Shown here: piece by piece, positions 13,728 through 25,908 of the stretch | Layout: the number at the start of each line of letters is the position of its first letter | Position numbering within the stretch: position 1 is the first letter of the stretch | Source: Parasitella parasitica | Lineage: Eukaryota > Mucoromycota > Mucoromycetes > Mucorales > Mucoraceae | Assembly: GCA_025201805.1 (NCBI GenBank) | Contig: MU619387.1 | Location: forward strand, 1-64,000 | DNA: 64,000 nucleotides | Direction: 5' to 3' | Notes under the pieces: model-generated | Databases searched by the model: none | Seen by the model: only the letters and a program-made list of their open reading frames with translations | What the model was told of the DNA's origin: nothing | Position numbers and translations under genes: made by a program

Positions 13728-16700
13728 ATGACTTGTACCTACCTTGATCCCGAGTTTGAAGGGCTAAGACCCGAGCAAGTTGAGCTTATTGACCTAGAGA
13801 ACAAACCTCCATTGCACCAAGTTGCTGAGGTAGTCCTGTCGCCCCGAGAATACCAATATGAAATCTTCAAGAAAGCTGCATACGGAAATACAATTGCCGT
13901 CTTGGATACAGGCGCGGGGAAGACTCTGATTGCAGTAATGCTGATCAAGTACATGCTGGCCATCGAAAATGAAAAATCAAAGTCAAACAAAGACTACAAG
14001 GTAGGATTGCCATTTCTCTGCATCAGACATCATCACTGACAACATTGCTACTTGACAAATACGTAGAAAAAGATCACCTTTTTCTTGGTTGACCGAGTAC
14101 ATTTAGTATTCCAGCAGGCTAATGTCATTCGAGCCAACTGCGATGCGCGAATAAAAGAACTGTGTGGAGACATGAATGTGGACTCTTGGAAAGAAGCTAC
14201 ATGGATTGATATATGGGACAATAATGATATTTGCGTCTTGACTGCGCAGATCTTTCTGGATAACCTTCGAAGCGGTTTTTTAACACTGGATCGAGTACGG
14301 ATTACGTAGAGCTACTTGATGATATATGCATATATATCTGGAGGCTAACAACATATCATCTTTAGGTAAATTTATTGATCTTCGATGAATGTCACCACGC
14401 AAGCAAAGGTCATCCCTTCAATTTGATTATGGTCGAGTTTTACCATCGTATTTATAATGACTCGAGGAACCAAGCGCTTGAAAAACCAAAAGTATTCGGC
14501 ATGACAGCATCTCCCATCCATAAATCAACCAAAAAGGTGGTAGAGAGCATCAGGTATGTGTTTAAGCATTCGAATAACACTCTACCACTGATACCCTACA
14601 CATACATACATACGGTATAGCATATTAGAAACTAGTTTGGAAAGCCTTGTGTACACAGCTAGAAGCTCAGAAGAACTGAAAGAAGCGGTAAAGAAGCCCT
14701 TTGAAATAGAGTTGTTTTACTCTATGCCAGTGATTGATGATATCCCTCCCATGGAATACTCAACAACCATAAACTGCAAAAGAGTAGAGCGCTATCCTAA
14801 ATCAATATTGACAACACTTATCTCTGGTAAGATCGAGCCTGTCCCAGGTGCTATGCAATGCTTGAATGCGGTAACATACATTTCCAATAACCTGGGGCCT
14901 TGGTGCGCCGACAGATTATGGAAATCTATTCTTCAAAAGGCAGCTGTAAATGGCCTCTTTACGCCAACTTTATACGACCCAGAACGAAAGCTGACTACAT
15001 ACCACAAAGGGCTGTTGAAGGAAGCGTACGACATGAGCTCCTTTGCTACTCCTACAGATCCCAATATTAGGAACGAACGTTTGTTTACACCGAAAGCAAA
15101 GACTCTGATCGATTGTTTGCAAGAGATATTGGCTAATGATGCAAACAAAAAAGATTTCTGCGGCATTGTCTTTGTTGAAAGGCGGCACACTGCAGTTGCT
15201 ATCAAGACCTTGGTTGAATCGCTGAGTATTTTTCGAAACGATATCAGATGTGATGTCTTGATTGGACATGGCACGAAAGGTGGCGGGGATTTGCAAATGA
15301 AATATACCAAGCAAAATGAAGTTATTGCAAGGTTTCGATCTGGAGAGCTCAACTTGATGGTTGCCACCAACGTTGCTGAGGAAGGCCTGGACATTCAAGC
15401 CTGTAACTATGTGATCAGGTATGTAGACAATGTGCTGTTGCCAGCTACTGCTCAGTTTTTCAAAGAGAGGCTGTACGTTATATCAGAACAAACGGCATAT
15501 GAAAATGAGTCTCTGCATTTTCTATTGTGCGTACGAAGATAGAATGTTGAACAGACGCTGCGCCACTGTGCGCATTTCTGCAGTCTCTTTCAAAATCATT
15601 GATTGATAGAGCCTGAAGCAGGATGCTTTTAAATAGAACTTTACGTACTAATGATTACACTCGAAAAAGATTCGATCCGTTCAAAACTGTCATCGCCTAT
15701 ATTCAATCTCGCGGAAGAGCGCGACGCAAAGACTCTAGATACATCCTCATGTTGAACGATCAAAACTCCAAGGATGTCAATCTGCTGCAAAACGTTGTTG
15801 CAACCGAGTATAAAATGAAAGAATACTGCCGTTTACTCCCGAAAGACAGGAATTTAGCGCTTCTGTATGACCAGAGCCCACATCCGGGTGCGTATGAGCC
15901 AGAATATATAAAGCAGAGCTTGTCCAACATTTACCTGGACGGTGCCTTCTGTATCGAATCTACGGGCGCCCTTTTAACAAAGTCAAATGCCATTGCCTTA
16001 GTTTATCATTACTGCGCTACGCTTCCCGCAGATAACTTTTGCAATTCAAAGCCTGTGTACAAGTTTGACGACATAACTAATGAAGACCTATCGTCTGAAG
16101 AGAGGAAAGCCTTGGATTTGCATATTATGGCTGCACGCAGCGGTAAAATACACCGCTGCACACTGACACTGCCAATTAACGCACGTATTCAACAATTTGT
16201 ATCTTACGATTGCACCAAGGATGATGCCAAAGCAAGAGTCTCTCTGCAAGCATGTATTGCGCTTTATAAAGCCGGCGATATCGACGATCATTTGGTTCCC
16301 AGATCCAAGACACAGCGTAAGGTACTGATGGAGCTTGTAGAGTCTGATGAAAACGGTAAGCAAATCGGTAGTCGTGGACGTGAGAACTTTTACAAAAAGA
16401 GGCAACCTTCATTTTGGAAAGGAGGCAGTAATGGTGATGATACCACTGCCGTTCATTTGGGGCCTTACTGGCCCTCTTTGTTTGCCTTTGAGGAACCACA
16501 CGGACGTCAGCCCAACGTTCCTGCGTTCAGGCCAATGTGCTTGATTACAAAGAAACCTCTTCCACCGATACCTGAGATCACGCTTTTCAATGACAACACA
16601 CCATTCAAAGTGCACGTCAAAAGCCAATATCAAGCATTTTCGTTCAGCAAACAGCAGCAGATTGACGATTTGAAAGACTATTCGTTTGCTTTCTTGAAAT

Positions 16701-18838
16701 GTCTTACAAACAAGGACTTTAAATGCTCCGGAAACGACATTGAATATTTCATTGCACCGCTCCTAGCCGACCATGATTACCTCCCTACTGCAGATTCTTC
16801 GTCCAAGATCGACTGGGCAGAGATATCGAAAACTGTCGCAAACGCCAACTTGGCAGTCGATGTACTTGGGGGTATTGCGGATGCTATTGTGGTTGAAGTA
16901 AACGATCAAAAAAGAAGACTCTACTTTGTACGGCAAGTGCAGCATGACATGACACCAATGTCTCGCGTTCCTGCCTGTATCTCAACTCACAAAGATGGCA
17001 AAACCAAAACGCTTCGCGAGAGAGAGTATGAGACATTTGCGGAATACTACGAGAACCAAGAACTCCTAGTCAAGAAAGTAACAGACATGGGCCAGGCTTT
17101 GCTCAGAGTCGACCGATTACAAAAGAACCAATCTTTTTTGTACATAAACGCCAGCAAAGCGACAAAAAAGAAGGATCAAGAACCTGAGTTCGCTGCTGCT
17201 TGGCTTGTTCCTGAGATCTGCCAACTATTCCCCATCAGCGCAAGTGTCTACCAAACCTTGCAGATTATTCCAGATGTAATGACACGTATCGACGCTGCTT
17301 TGCTTCTGCAGGACGCAAAAAAGTCGCTGGGACTATCAGACAGAATACAAGACGTTCTTTTGCTGGAGGCCTTTACAACATCATCCGCGGCTTTGGATAA
17401 AAATTACCAGCGCCTGGAATTCTTGGGAGGTATGTATATGTTACTGTTTGGCACACGGTAGCAGATTTTTTAATATGCGTGAAACGTGCTTCTTCTCATT
17501 TTTGGCTTACAGATTCAGCCCTGAAGTTCATAAGTTCTACCTATGTCTTTGTCTCGCTGCCTCTTGGCAACGAGTACGAACTCAGTGAATCTCGAATGCA
17601 TATGATTAGCAACAATGCGCTTTTCAAGTCGGCAGAAAACCTTCACTTGGCAGGATACATTTGCAGCCAAAATCTGCCTCGTCGTCTCTGGAGACCTCCA
17701 AACTACACGTGGAAAGACGACAGTGCTGAAATGATAGAGGCGTTGACTACCCATAAGCTGTCAGACAAGACCCTGGCCGATGTGATCGAATCAACGCTGG
17801 GGGCTTCCTATTTATCGTCCTCGCAATTGCATGACGCGTTACATACAGCAAAGCAACTTTTGGTGCCGTTGCAAAAGATCGAACAGTGGTCGGATTTCTA
17901 CAAAGTTTATCAAGATGAGCGCAGATTACACAAGATTAAAGCTGCTGTGTACGACTCCTCACTAGACCAACCTATTGACGTGCATAAAGTGAGCCATATT
18001 CTTGGTTATCAGTTCCACAACGAATCGCTGGTTGCCGAAGCCTTGACACACGCTTCTTTGCCGTTTTCCAGCGTCCCCTGTTATCAACGTCTCGAGTTCC
18101 TAGGCGATGCTGTTCTGGATTTCTGTGTAACCAATTATCTGTTTAAAAAGTACCAAAAAGAACCACCAGGGATACTCCACAGCCTTCGCAAGTCCTGTGT
18201 CAATAATGACATTTTGAGTGTGCTCTGTGTCCAGCTCGAGCTCAATGTGCACATCCGACACTTCTCATCAACCTTCCCGTCAGCCGTGGAGCAATTTCAG
18301 CAGCTGGTGCTCGAGAGTCGACACAAGCAAGGAGAGTATTGGCTCAATTTTAACCCGCCAAAAATCCTGTCTGATGTTGTGGAAAGCCTGATAGGCGCTG
18401 TATTTGTAGATTCAGAATTCAATCTCGCTCCAGTTGAAAAGCTGTTTGACAAATTACTAAGGCCGCTGTTAGATGAGCACATCTCCATCAGTACAATCCA
18501 AGAGCATCCATCAAGTAAACTCAAATGCATGGTGCAAGAATTTGGATGCAAACAGTGTGAAACAAGGTAAGGATATTACGTGTTGTTTTAACATTTTGCA
18601 TCCTAAACTAACCTCCTTTTTTTTTTTTTTTTTTTTTTTTTTCTCTCTCTGTAAACGCGTGTTTTCGAATAGAAATGTCTATACTAAAGAACAGCATTGC
18701 GTCGTGTTTATCCACGGGGAAGCATATGCTAGTGGGTCAGGCGTCAATACAAAAGAGGCCAAGAAAAAAGCTGCTACAAATGCCTGTCAGCGAATTGAGG
18801 ACCTGCCTGACGAGTTCATGGCAAGGTGCACTTGTTGA
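13728..18838 (+). CDS. Dicer-like ribonuclease III
   Basis: Cuts long dsRNA into small RNAs for RNA interference. Seven exons (13728-14000, 14067-14294, 14366-14553, 14621-15418, 15670-17429, 17513-18566, 18673-18838) give 1488 aa with all phases consistent. Domains: DExD/H helicase with Walker A DTGAGKT (~60-66) and DECH (~173); helicase C with VATNVAEEGLDIQ and QSRGRARR; Dicer dimerisation domain (DUF283); a divergent PAZ/platform region; RNase IIIa with QRLEFLGD (split by an intron) and DVIESTLGASY; RNase IIIb with QRLEFLGDAVLDF (~1275) and DVVESLIGAVF; and a C-terminal dsRBD. Both RNase III centres keep their Glu/Asp residues, so it should be active. Intron 4 is 251 nt, much longer than the rest. 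Which fungal Dicer paralogue it is cannot be told from motifs. Confidence 0.95.
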
Positions 18839-19172
18839 ATTATGTAAAAAGCCGTAATTTTTTTACTCTGTAATACAAAAGTTTAGTCTTTTTTTTTTTT
18901 GTAGTGCAATTTGGTAGAAAAAGGAAAAATACGGTTTTTTTTTTTTGGATTTTATCATTGTTTGCATGTGTGCGTGTATTTTGTGTGTTTTTGTACGCAA
19001 ATCCGTGGTAATAAGGGCAGACTCTTTCGTATTATTGTGTGTATTGTTCATGGCATATACTATTTATTTATTTTTTTGTTTTTGTTTACATTTACATTTT
19101 ATGTATATATAATTTTTACGATGTAACAATGACGAAAGCAAAGAAAATCGTCCAAATAGATAAGCACACAAG
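18839..19172. other. Convergent intergenic region, Dicer / zinc-finger gene
   Basis: Dominated by T runs and TG-rich sequence. It holds only 3' untranslated DNA as far as I can see. Confidence 0.6.
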
Positions 19173-20414
19173 TTAATGAAACTGTTGTTGTTGCTGTTGC
19201 TGCATCATAGTATAGTGTGAATATCTGGTTGAATATAAAGACGATGATACCATTGCAGCAGAAGAAGCAGCAGCTTCAAATGACTGCTGCTGTAGTGGGG
19301 TAAACGATGGGGATATAGATGATGGTCGCTTAGAAAGAGGGCCATGTAGACTGAACCCTTGCTGTTGATGCGGTTGTGGGTGATTCATCATCAAACTGCT
19401 GTTTCCATAGTCTTCTCCAACATAAAAATTGGATGGTGGGTGTTGCTGCAATAGATCGTCTTGTTCGTTTGTAATCACGTCTTTTTCTATATGTTGCTGC
19501 TGCTGCTGCTGCTGCTTTTGTTGCTTCTGTGGTGCGCTGCTTGAGCTTTTGCGAGATTTAGGTGGCTGCATCATCTTCCTATTCTTTTTCAATTGCCTTC
19601 TCAGTTCTTTGAATTCAATGGGCATCCGTTTAGGGCCCTATTTGGGCTTTTTATCAATACACATCATCCCAATAAACAATAAAAAACTTACATGGCCTTG
19701 CATAGTGACATGAGCATTCAAGTGATTCAATGTACCGTACGCTTTGGTACAGTTTAAATAAGTACAGGAATATAACCTTTCTACTTCGTTGAACTTCTTT
19801 CTGTGCCTTTTTTGTTGAGAAATAACATCCAGGGGAACAAACGAATAGACCTTTTGTTGATCTTCTACTATATGTGATGGTTGTGTGATTTTTGCGCTTG
19901 ATCTTACAGCTGTTGATGGATCAGGGTGTGTATGAACATCTTGATCAGTATTGGAATAAAATGTAGATGAGTCGATGGATGGTGGAGGAGGCGGTTGCTG
20001 ATACATATCTGCAACGGATCTTTGATAAAATATGAGTGAGTTGCTATCCATGTTACTCGCAGTCTTTGTTTGAATCATTGGTTGCTGCTGCTGAGGCAAA
20101 GTAGCCTGATAAACTTGTGTAGGTATAGGCGAAGAGTTTATGCTTATATAGGATACTTTACTACCAGTAGCTTCTACATGCCGCTTCATTTGAGTATTGT
20201 CGCCTGTTCTCACTAGACCTGCGGGCATCTGGTTTCTATTATTGTGTTTATTATTATGCATTAAGTGTGACAATGATGGTAATGGTGATTCTTCATCAGG
20301 ATTAAAATGTCCTGATGGATTTTGATATAAAAACTGCTGTTGAAGTTGATGATGTTTTTGGTTTCTTTTCTGTTGATGGAAATCGGCCGATGGATTTGGC
20401 AATGTTGGGTCCAT
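19173..20414 (-). CDS. C2H2 zinc-finger protein with Gln-rich flanks
   Basis: Likely DNA-binding transcription factor. Two exons (20414-19692, 19637-19173) give 395 aa. One finger is visible: C-x4-C-x12-H-x5-H in YSCTYLNCTKAYGTLNHLNA and the following HVTMQGH, then a basic tail GPKRMPIEFKELRRQLKKNR. The intron falls exactly after the last zinc-binding His. The flanks are low-complexity: Gln/His/Pro-rich N-terminal half, a polyQ tract encoded at 19492-19520, and Gln-rich C-terminus. I took the ATG at 20414 (MDPTLPNPSAD); an in-frame ATG at 20519 would add 35 residues encoded by a T-rich, UTR-like tract. A C-terminal basic helix directly after the finger suggests extended DNA contact (inference). 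Confidence 0.78.
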
Positions 20415-21477
20415 CCTTCTAACTTTTTTCAATAAAAAAAAAAGAGGGGAGGAAAGAAAGAAGAAGAAAAACTTTCTACATTTCCTTTTTGTATTGGTGT
20501 TTCGTATTGCTATATACATGTATACAAATTATTGAGAGTTAACCATTTTTGAATAATTTTATTCGGGGTTGTCTTTTTTTTTTAAAAAAAAAGATGTGTT
20601 GTTGTTCTTGGAAGTTAATCAGCATTGTTTGAAAAGGTGGGTTGCGTGTGTTGGTTTGTGTGTTGTTTCTTTCTTATTTTACATTGGATGATTGCAATTA
20701 CTTGCCGTATAAAGCAAAATGCGATGTTTTTGGGTCAGTTCGTAATAACTGATCTACGGTATAATAGGCATAGTTTATATTTTTTAGTATTTTATAGTTT
20801 GTAGTTTAACGAAAAGGGGTAAAAGCCAATAATTTATGATTGAGCAAAACAAAAAAAAATCATGCCAAATCAATTAAGATTACCATATGATCAATAAAAA
20901 ACATGCCCTGTGTTGATATGTTTGCTTTTAATGATGTAAATGTATATATAGTACAAACTTGTGTAGTGTAAAAGCCGTTTTCCGAACGTTCATGTACCAT
21001 GTTCCAGCTATTGAATAGTAATAGTGTTAAAATACTTAAATGCGGGATAAATCGTATATCCGAGGTTGACAGGCGGAGTGAGGGTTTATACTTTTCCTCA
21101 GCAGAGATTGCACTTCAGGAACTCGAATTATTGAGAGTGATCGACAGGACCGTAAGTAAAACGATGAAAGCCTTCTTTTATATCAAGCCAATCATCAGCA
21201 CGAAATGGAAATGTGTGAAAAATACTTTTTTTTTTTTTCAATTTTATGGAATTCGATAGAACAAATATTAACAATAAAAAAAACAAAAAAACAAAAACAG
21301 ATCAACATAGCCTTGTAATATTTTTTTAATGTTAAATTGCGAGGTTGATAAAGGTTTATTATTGTTAAAATGACAAGAAAGGGTTTGTGAGGTATTTTCT
21401 ACTTTTTTTTGGGGGTGTTATGGGTTGATTGATTAAAGTGAAATGAATGAAACTATGAATTTTTTTCTTGATTATTG
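20415..21477. other. Intergenic region upstream of the zinc-finger gene
   Basis: AT-rich with many A and T runs (for example a T-then-A run around 20575-20592). A short plus-strand frame at 20999-21259 has no recognisable features. I assign no gene. Confidence 0.55.
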
Positions 21478-22255
21478 CTAATAAATCGAAGTTTTAGTTG
21501 AAGATGTCGTTAATGTTGGCATTGATTTTTCAGCTGTAGTTATTGGCGAAATGATAATTTCTGATTCAGGGTTCATGGTGGCCATATAATCTCGAGGGGT
21601 ATTATGGATATCTTCCTCAATAGGTGTATCATCATCATTATCTTGTTGGCAAATGATCACGGGGGAATTTAATTTGGTATCAAGCAACAATTCACGATAC
21701 TCTTCTTCAGCAGGCGATAACATGGGCGTTGATGGTCGATATATCGTTGAACTACTACTGTCATTGCTATTGTTTGCGAGACTCTGAGCCAGCAGAGCTT
21801 CATTCACATTAAGCAACGATTGCAGGTATTCTGGTGATGGCCCTGCTGTATGCGATAAAATATTTGAGAATATAGGCTGATGAGTCGATAAGGATAATAT
21901 TTCATTCGATGTACTTTTAATGTTTGCAGCAATCGTTTCCATGGCAACCGTCCCTGATTCCGCAGACTCATCCAGTTTATCCGATGTGATAGTGTGCAGG
22001 GCTGTCGTTGTCGCCGTTGGTATTGGTGAAACAGGATCTTGGATATTTGCCTCTGGGAGATCCAACTGACCCAACCAACCGATACCAGCGCCACTATACT
22101 TTTATTGAGTTGCACATTCAGTTAAGTATGTCCAATTCAAATGCTTACCTTTCTTCCCACTCTTGTCCCATCATTTGCATGACAATTTCCAGCTTTTCAC
22201 GCTGTCGTTCTAGTTCTTCTAGATTCTTATCATAATCAATTAAAGTTTTATCCAT
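21478..22255 (-). CDS. Hypothetical protein with N-terminal coiled coil
   Basis: Function not recognised. Two exons (22255-22149, 22093-21478) join in phase to give 240 aa. Residues ~5-36 form a charged heptad-like helix (YDKNLEELERQREKLEIVMQ) followed by a Gly-containing segment, GAGIGWLGQLDLPEA. The rest is Ser/Thr-rich, acidic and probably disordered (IEEDIHNTPRDYMATMNPES near the C-terminus). There is no transmembrane segment or signal peptide. The start codon lies just downstream of an A-rich leader. The compact helix plus disordered tail suggests a subunit of a larger assembly, but nothing in the sequence names it. Confidence 0.6.
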
Positions 22256-22739
22256 TTGCTTTTCCTTGGATCAAAAAAAAAAAAGGAAAGAAAAGGAAAG
22301 AAGGGGGATGGGGGTGTAAGATGAAGATTGCAAGAAATATATACCAATTTTACTGAGTTTATAAAAAAAAGTTTTCCTGGCACCACAGGCAATCAACCAA
22401 AAATCAATAATATACTCCAAGGCTCCTATTATTTATTACATTGAGATCGAGAAAAAGGAAGCGAAAACTCCCTCTTTTCCCTCACTGCATGCATAAGTTG
22501 CTATTATTGGTTCTTGTTTGTTGTATTGATATGCTGTATAATACCATTTTTTTTTACATCAAGTGTTGGGCATTTATTGCCTTTTTTGATTGAAAGCCTT
22601 CTTTTAAGTGGATTGGTGTTCAATGTATCACCTTGTGCGGTACACACAGCAACAAATTATAATATGATTAGGGGCGGAATACATTATGTTTTCGGGTGCC
22701 GGAAAACACATTTATAGGAAAAATATAGAAGAAAATTAT
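22256..22739. other. Intergenic region between unknown gene and GATA gene
   Basis: It contains A-rich and T-rich runs and 3' sequence of the GATA gene. No further feature is seen. Confidence 0.5.
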
Positions 22740-23792
22740 TTATTTATCAAGAACATGTCGAAGCAAATCACATTTATGCTCAAGCAGTTCTAAATAATCT
22801 TGAATTTCGGATTTGTCCATTTTAGTAACTTTGTTGGAAGGAAACGAGGATGAAAAAGGTACAATGTTAGTAGCGTCTGGAGGTAATTGAGGCTGCAAAT
22901 CATAAAGAGAAGCCCAATCTCTTCTTCTCCTTTGAATGGTGGACTTTCTCATTTCCGCAGGTCTGTTGCGATGGTGGAGCCTGGCGTACAATCCACAGGC
23001 ATTACATAAAGGATCACCATTTTCGTTTTTACGCCACAATGGTGTTTTGGTCTGCTGACAATTGCTGCATTCTATATCATCGACCTGCTCCTGCTCAAAT
23101 GTTTGTTGTTCTGACGGCAGTGATGGCTGCTCGAACTCAATAGGTGCAATCCATTTCTCTTGTTGATAGGTAGGTGGGCGTAACAAAGCAGGAGTGCTGG
23201 CTGTTGTATTCACAGCTGCTGGCTTATGTCTAATATGTAGTGGGCGATGTTGATTATACTGTTTATAATATAGCCCACAGGCATTACAAAGCGTTTGCAA
23301 TCTGTCCGGTGTACGACGCCATAGAGGAGTTTTCGTAATTTTACAGTTGAAACATTCCAAATGTCTTGGGGGTCGAGTAGGCTTGTATGTTGCTACACGA
23401 ATTGGTAACGTGCATTGACCTGGAGGATAAGACTTCTTGTACGACGACGTTTTTTTCTTCTTGGCCACTTTATTATTAACGATAATCGAGGTGAAAGAAG
23501 GAGGTGCTGCTGAAGCCGGTGTGGGAAGTTGCTGAATATCCATATCAGGTATCAATAATTCATCGAGAAACCGATCGTCTAGAATAGGGCTACTGCTGCC
23601 CTTATCACTGGGAGACGATGAAAACGAAGAGGAAGGCGATGACGGCTGTTGCTGTAGCGGTATTGGTTGAATATACAATGTTGGAATGGGCGTTGATAAT
23701 AGCTGCTCCATCGATAATTCTTTTGACTGCTGGTTGAATAAGTTCAACTGCTCTTCAAGACTTGCAGTGTTTTGACAATGATAGTAATTCAT
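22740..23792 (-). CDS. GATA-type transcription factor with two zinc fingers
   Basis: Binds GATA motifs to regulate transcription. Intronless, 350 aa. Finger 1 is CFNCKITKTPLWRR...LCNACG with an 18-residue loop; finger 2 is CSNCQQTKTPLWRK...LCNACG with the 17-residue loop usual in fungal and animal fingers. Each is followed by a basic tail (RNRPAEMRKSTIQRRRRDW for finger 2). The ~65-residue linker has no cysteines, so the Cys-rich iron-sensing segment of siderophore repressors (SreA/SREP) is absent. Residues before finger 1 carry a basic stretch (KKKKTSSYKKSYPPG), and the C-terminus (EIQDYLELLEHKCDLLRHVL) could be a short coiled coil. The role (nitrogen, light, development) cannot be deduced. 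Confidence 0.92.
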   Translation of the reverse strand: MNYYHCQNTASLEEQLNLFNQQSKELSMEQLLSTPIPTLYIQPIPLQQQPSSPSSSFSSSPSDKGSSSPILDDRFLDELLIPDMDIQQLPTPASAAPPSFTSIIVNNKVAKKKKTSSYKKSYPPGQCTLPIRVATYKPTRPPRHLECFNCKITKTPLWRRTPDRLQTLCNACGLYYKQYNQHRPLHIRHKPAAVNTTASTPALLRPPTYQQEKWIAPIEFEQPSLPSEQQTFEQEQVDDIECSNCQQTKTPLWRKNENGDPLCNACGLYARLHHRNRPAEMRKSTIQRRRRDWASLYDLQPQLPPDATNIVPFSSSFPSNKVTKMDKSEIQDYLELLEHKCDLLRHVLDK

Positions 23793-24786
23793 TTTTAGTG
23801 AGATTGTGTTTCTTTTTTGCTTGTTGATAATTTTGTTTTCTTTTCGATATGTAAATTGCTCTTTGAGGTTGTTTTCTTGATCAGGCGACGTCGTTTCCTA
23901 CGTGTTTTCCGTTGAACATGTAAAAGTAAGCCATAGTATAAAAGGGTGTATGTGTGATTAAATAATTAAAGATATTGTGTAAACGTTTATGAAGTGTCTT
24001 GATTCTCTCGAATAAAATTAATGAGCAAAATGTGCAGATACTTGTTGTATTAATGCCAATTGACCGGCTTACTCCATTAAGAGAATATTATTTAAAGAAA
24101 TCTAAGAAAAATATGTGCACCTCAACTTGATGCACAATAATAGAGGAAGCTTGTGTAAGAAAACAAGATTTCTTTTTACAAAAGCAACTATGCGAAAGAA
24201 AAAACAAAGAGATACAAGGAAGATGAGTAAACAGGCTATAAAATTTTTTCTGTCTCAGTTGACTAGATTATGCGATAAATCATTTGTATGGAGAATGATA
24301 TTATCTTCCCAACACAAGCCGTCCGGGAAGAATAATCCACAGAGAATTAAACGAATAAGGCACTTCTCTTTTTTTTTGTTGCTAAAAAGTAAAAAATGGC
24401 CTTTGTAAACTATTCTATTAGCAGCAACTGATATTATTACTACGAGTTTCAATTATAGACTTCTTGCGTGATTTGGATTATCTTATATAGGTCATAATGC
24501 TATCCAAATGATCGTGGCATTCTTCGTTGTTATTGTTGGTAACACGCAGCAAATATTGGACCATTAAGGTTATCTTAATAGAATAGCATACACCACTTGA
24601 CTGAAAATGCTTAATTTCTTCTGAAAATAATTAGGCATAATATGTGTAGCTCATCTGGCAGGCCAAAGTTTAATTGTATTGAATAGAACAGCTAAGCTTC
24701 TATAAAAGTATTCACCTACCGCTTGAGTTTCTTTCTCACAGTTTCCAACGTTCGAAGGCTCTTCTCTTTTCTTTTTCCTTGCCAGC
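23793..24786. other. Divergent intergenic region, GATA gene / small gene
   Basis: About 1 kb of AT-rich DNA. A 97-codon plus-strand frame (24115-24408) is Lys-rich with no domain and is probably chance. The TATA element at its right end belongs to the gene starting at 24787. Confidence 0.5.
24701..24708 (+). promoter_or_regulatory. Putative TATA box for the gene at 24787
   Basis: TATAAAAG stands 86 bases before the ATG and is followed by a strongly pyrimidine-rich leader (24729-24780), the usual fungal core-promoter layout. It supports a transcribed gene here. Confidence 0.45.
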
Positions 24787-25402
24787 ATGAGCAGAGAAAC
24801 GTTCCCTCAAGATTACGACGACCCTTTTAATCAACAAACTTACAAAGTAAGCTGAAAAGAGACAAAGTAGTAGCTTTATATCTCACAAAAAAGTCTATCC
24901 TAGGGAGAAGATGCCCCATCATGGCTACATTCGCCAAACAGAGTAGTTCCCAGGTGGAGACTACAAACTACAGAGGAGAAAATTGAGCAACAACATCACG
25001 TTACAAAATTAGGCAGGTCTATATGAACAAAACACATCAATTTTGACTGATCAATAACGTCTCCTCGATAGAATCAAAACTACAGAAGATAAAGCAAAGG
25101 CCTGACAATCACTATTCGTATAAGCATATGCCAGGTAACGAACAATACAGTCGTTATATGGAAAGCAATAAACTCATTAACAACGAAAAGATATATCACA
25201 GTCAATACTCTCATCTGAAACTGATAGTGACGATGGCTATAATCAAGATGGCTCTATGCAAGAAGAATCTCATGACGAAGGATTACCCTTGCTGTGGCAG
25301 CAAAATCAATCAACCTCGCCTTTAGACACAGTGAAAAAGACTGAAGATCAATATCATCATTCATGGCGATGGTGGATTGTTACTTCCTGTTTTAACGGTT
25401 GA
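24787..25402 (+). CDS. Small hypothetical protein, four exons
   Basis: Not recognised. The model is built from splice signals: exons 24787-24846, 24904-25016, 25100-25134 and 25191-25402 give a 119-aa acidic, hydrophilic protein starting MSRETFPQDYDDPFNQQTYK. Phases are consistent, donors are GTAAGC, GTCTAT and GTAACG, and polyadenylation-like AATAAA motifs follow (around 25412 and 25469). The second half is rich in Ser, Asp and Glu (SSETDSDDGYNQDGSMQEES) and ends with an aromatic cluster, HSWRWWIVTSCFNG. No single exon is long enough to be obvious alone. The third acceptor is the weakest junction; an alternative model could change ~15 residues in the middle. Confidence 0.45.
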
Positions 25403-25908
25403 GAAGGTTCAAATAAATATACCCAAATAATAGAACACCTCAGCCATCTTTATTTCTGTTATATCTTAATAAAGAGCATCTATATGTTTACACAGGATAA
25501 TTTTTTAGATTTGCACTCGATCTCGTTTTCTACCGTTTACTTTGCACATGTATTAATTCCAAAACCAAATATCAATGTAATATAAACTCATATCAAAGAT
25601 CAAAACATCAGATCACAAAATCATATTTTATCAGTGGAATGAAAATGATGAAAATGTGCATGAAATGACACTTGTCATAGATACAGTCTACACTATATAC
25701 CGGATCTCATTACCAAATCCTTTATCTTCAAATACCATTTCTATCAGATCATAGAAAGTTTATATAAATAAATTTTAAATAATGATTTAAACAATTTCTT
25801 TGCCTGACTAACTTTACAAAGGTAAGCTTATGATAAATCAATCAGAACAGATACAGATATTCATAATTGTTTATGGTTATTCGCAAAAATAAAAACTGTT
25901 TTAGTACG

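Noticed and set aside
20999-21259. Plus-strand frame of 86 codons starting with ATG
   Set aside because: It ends in an A/T-run-derived poly-Phe stretch, with no domain, and sits in AT-rich spacer.
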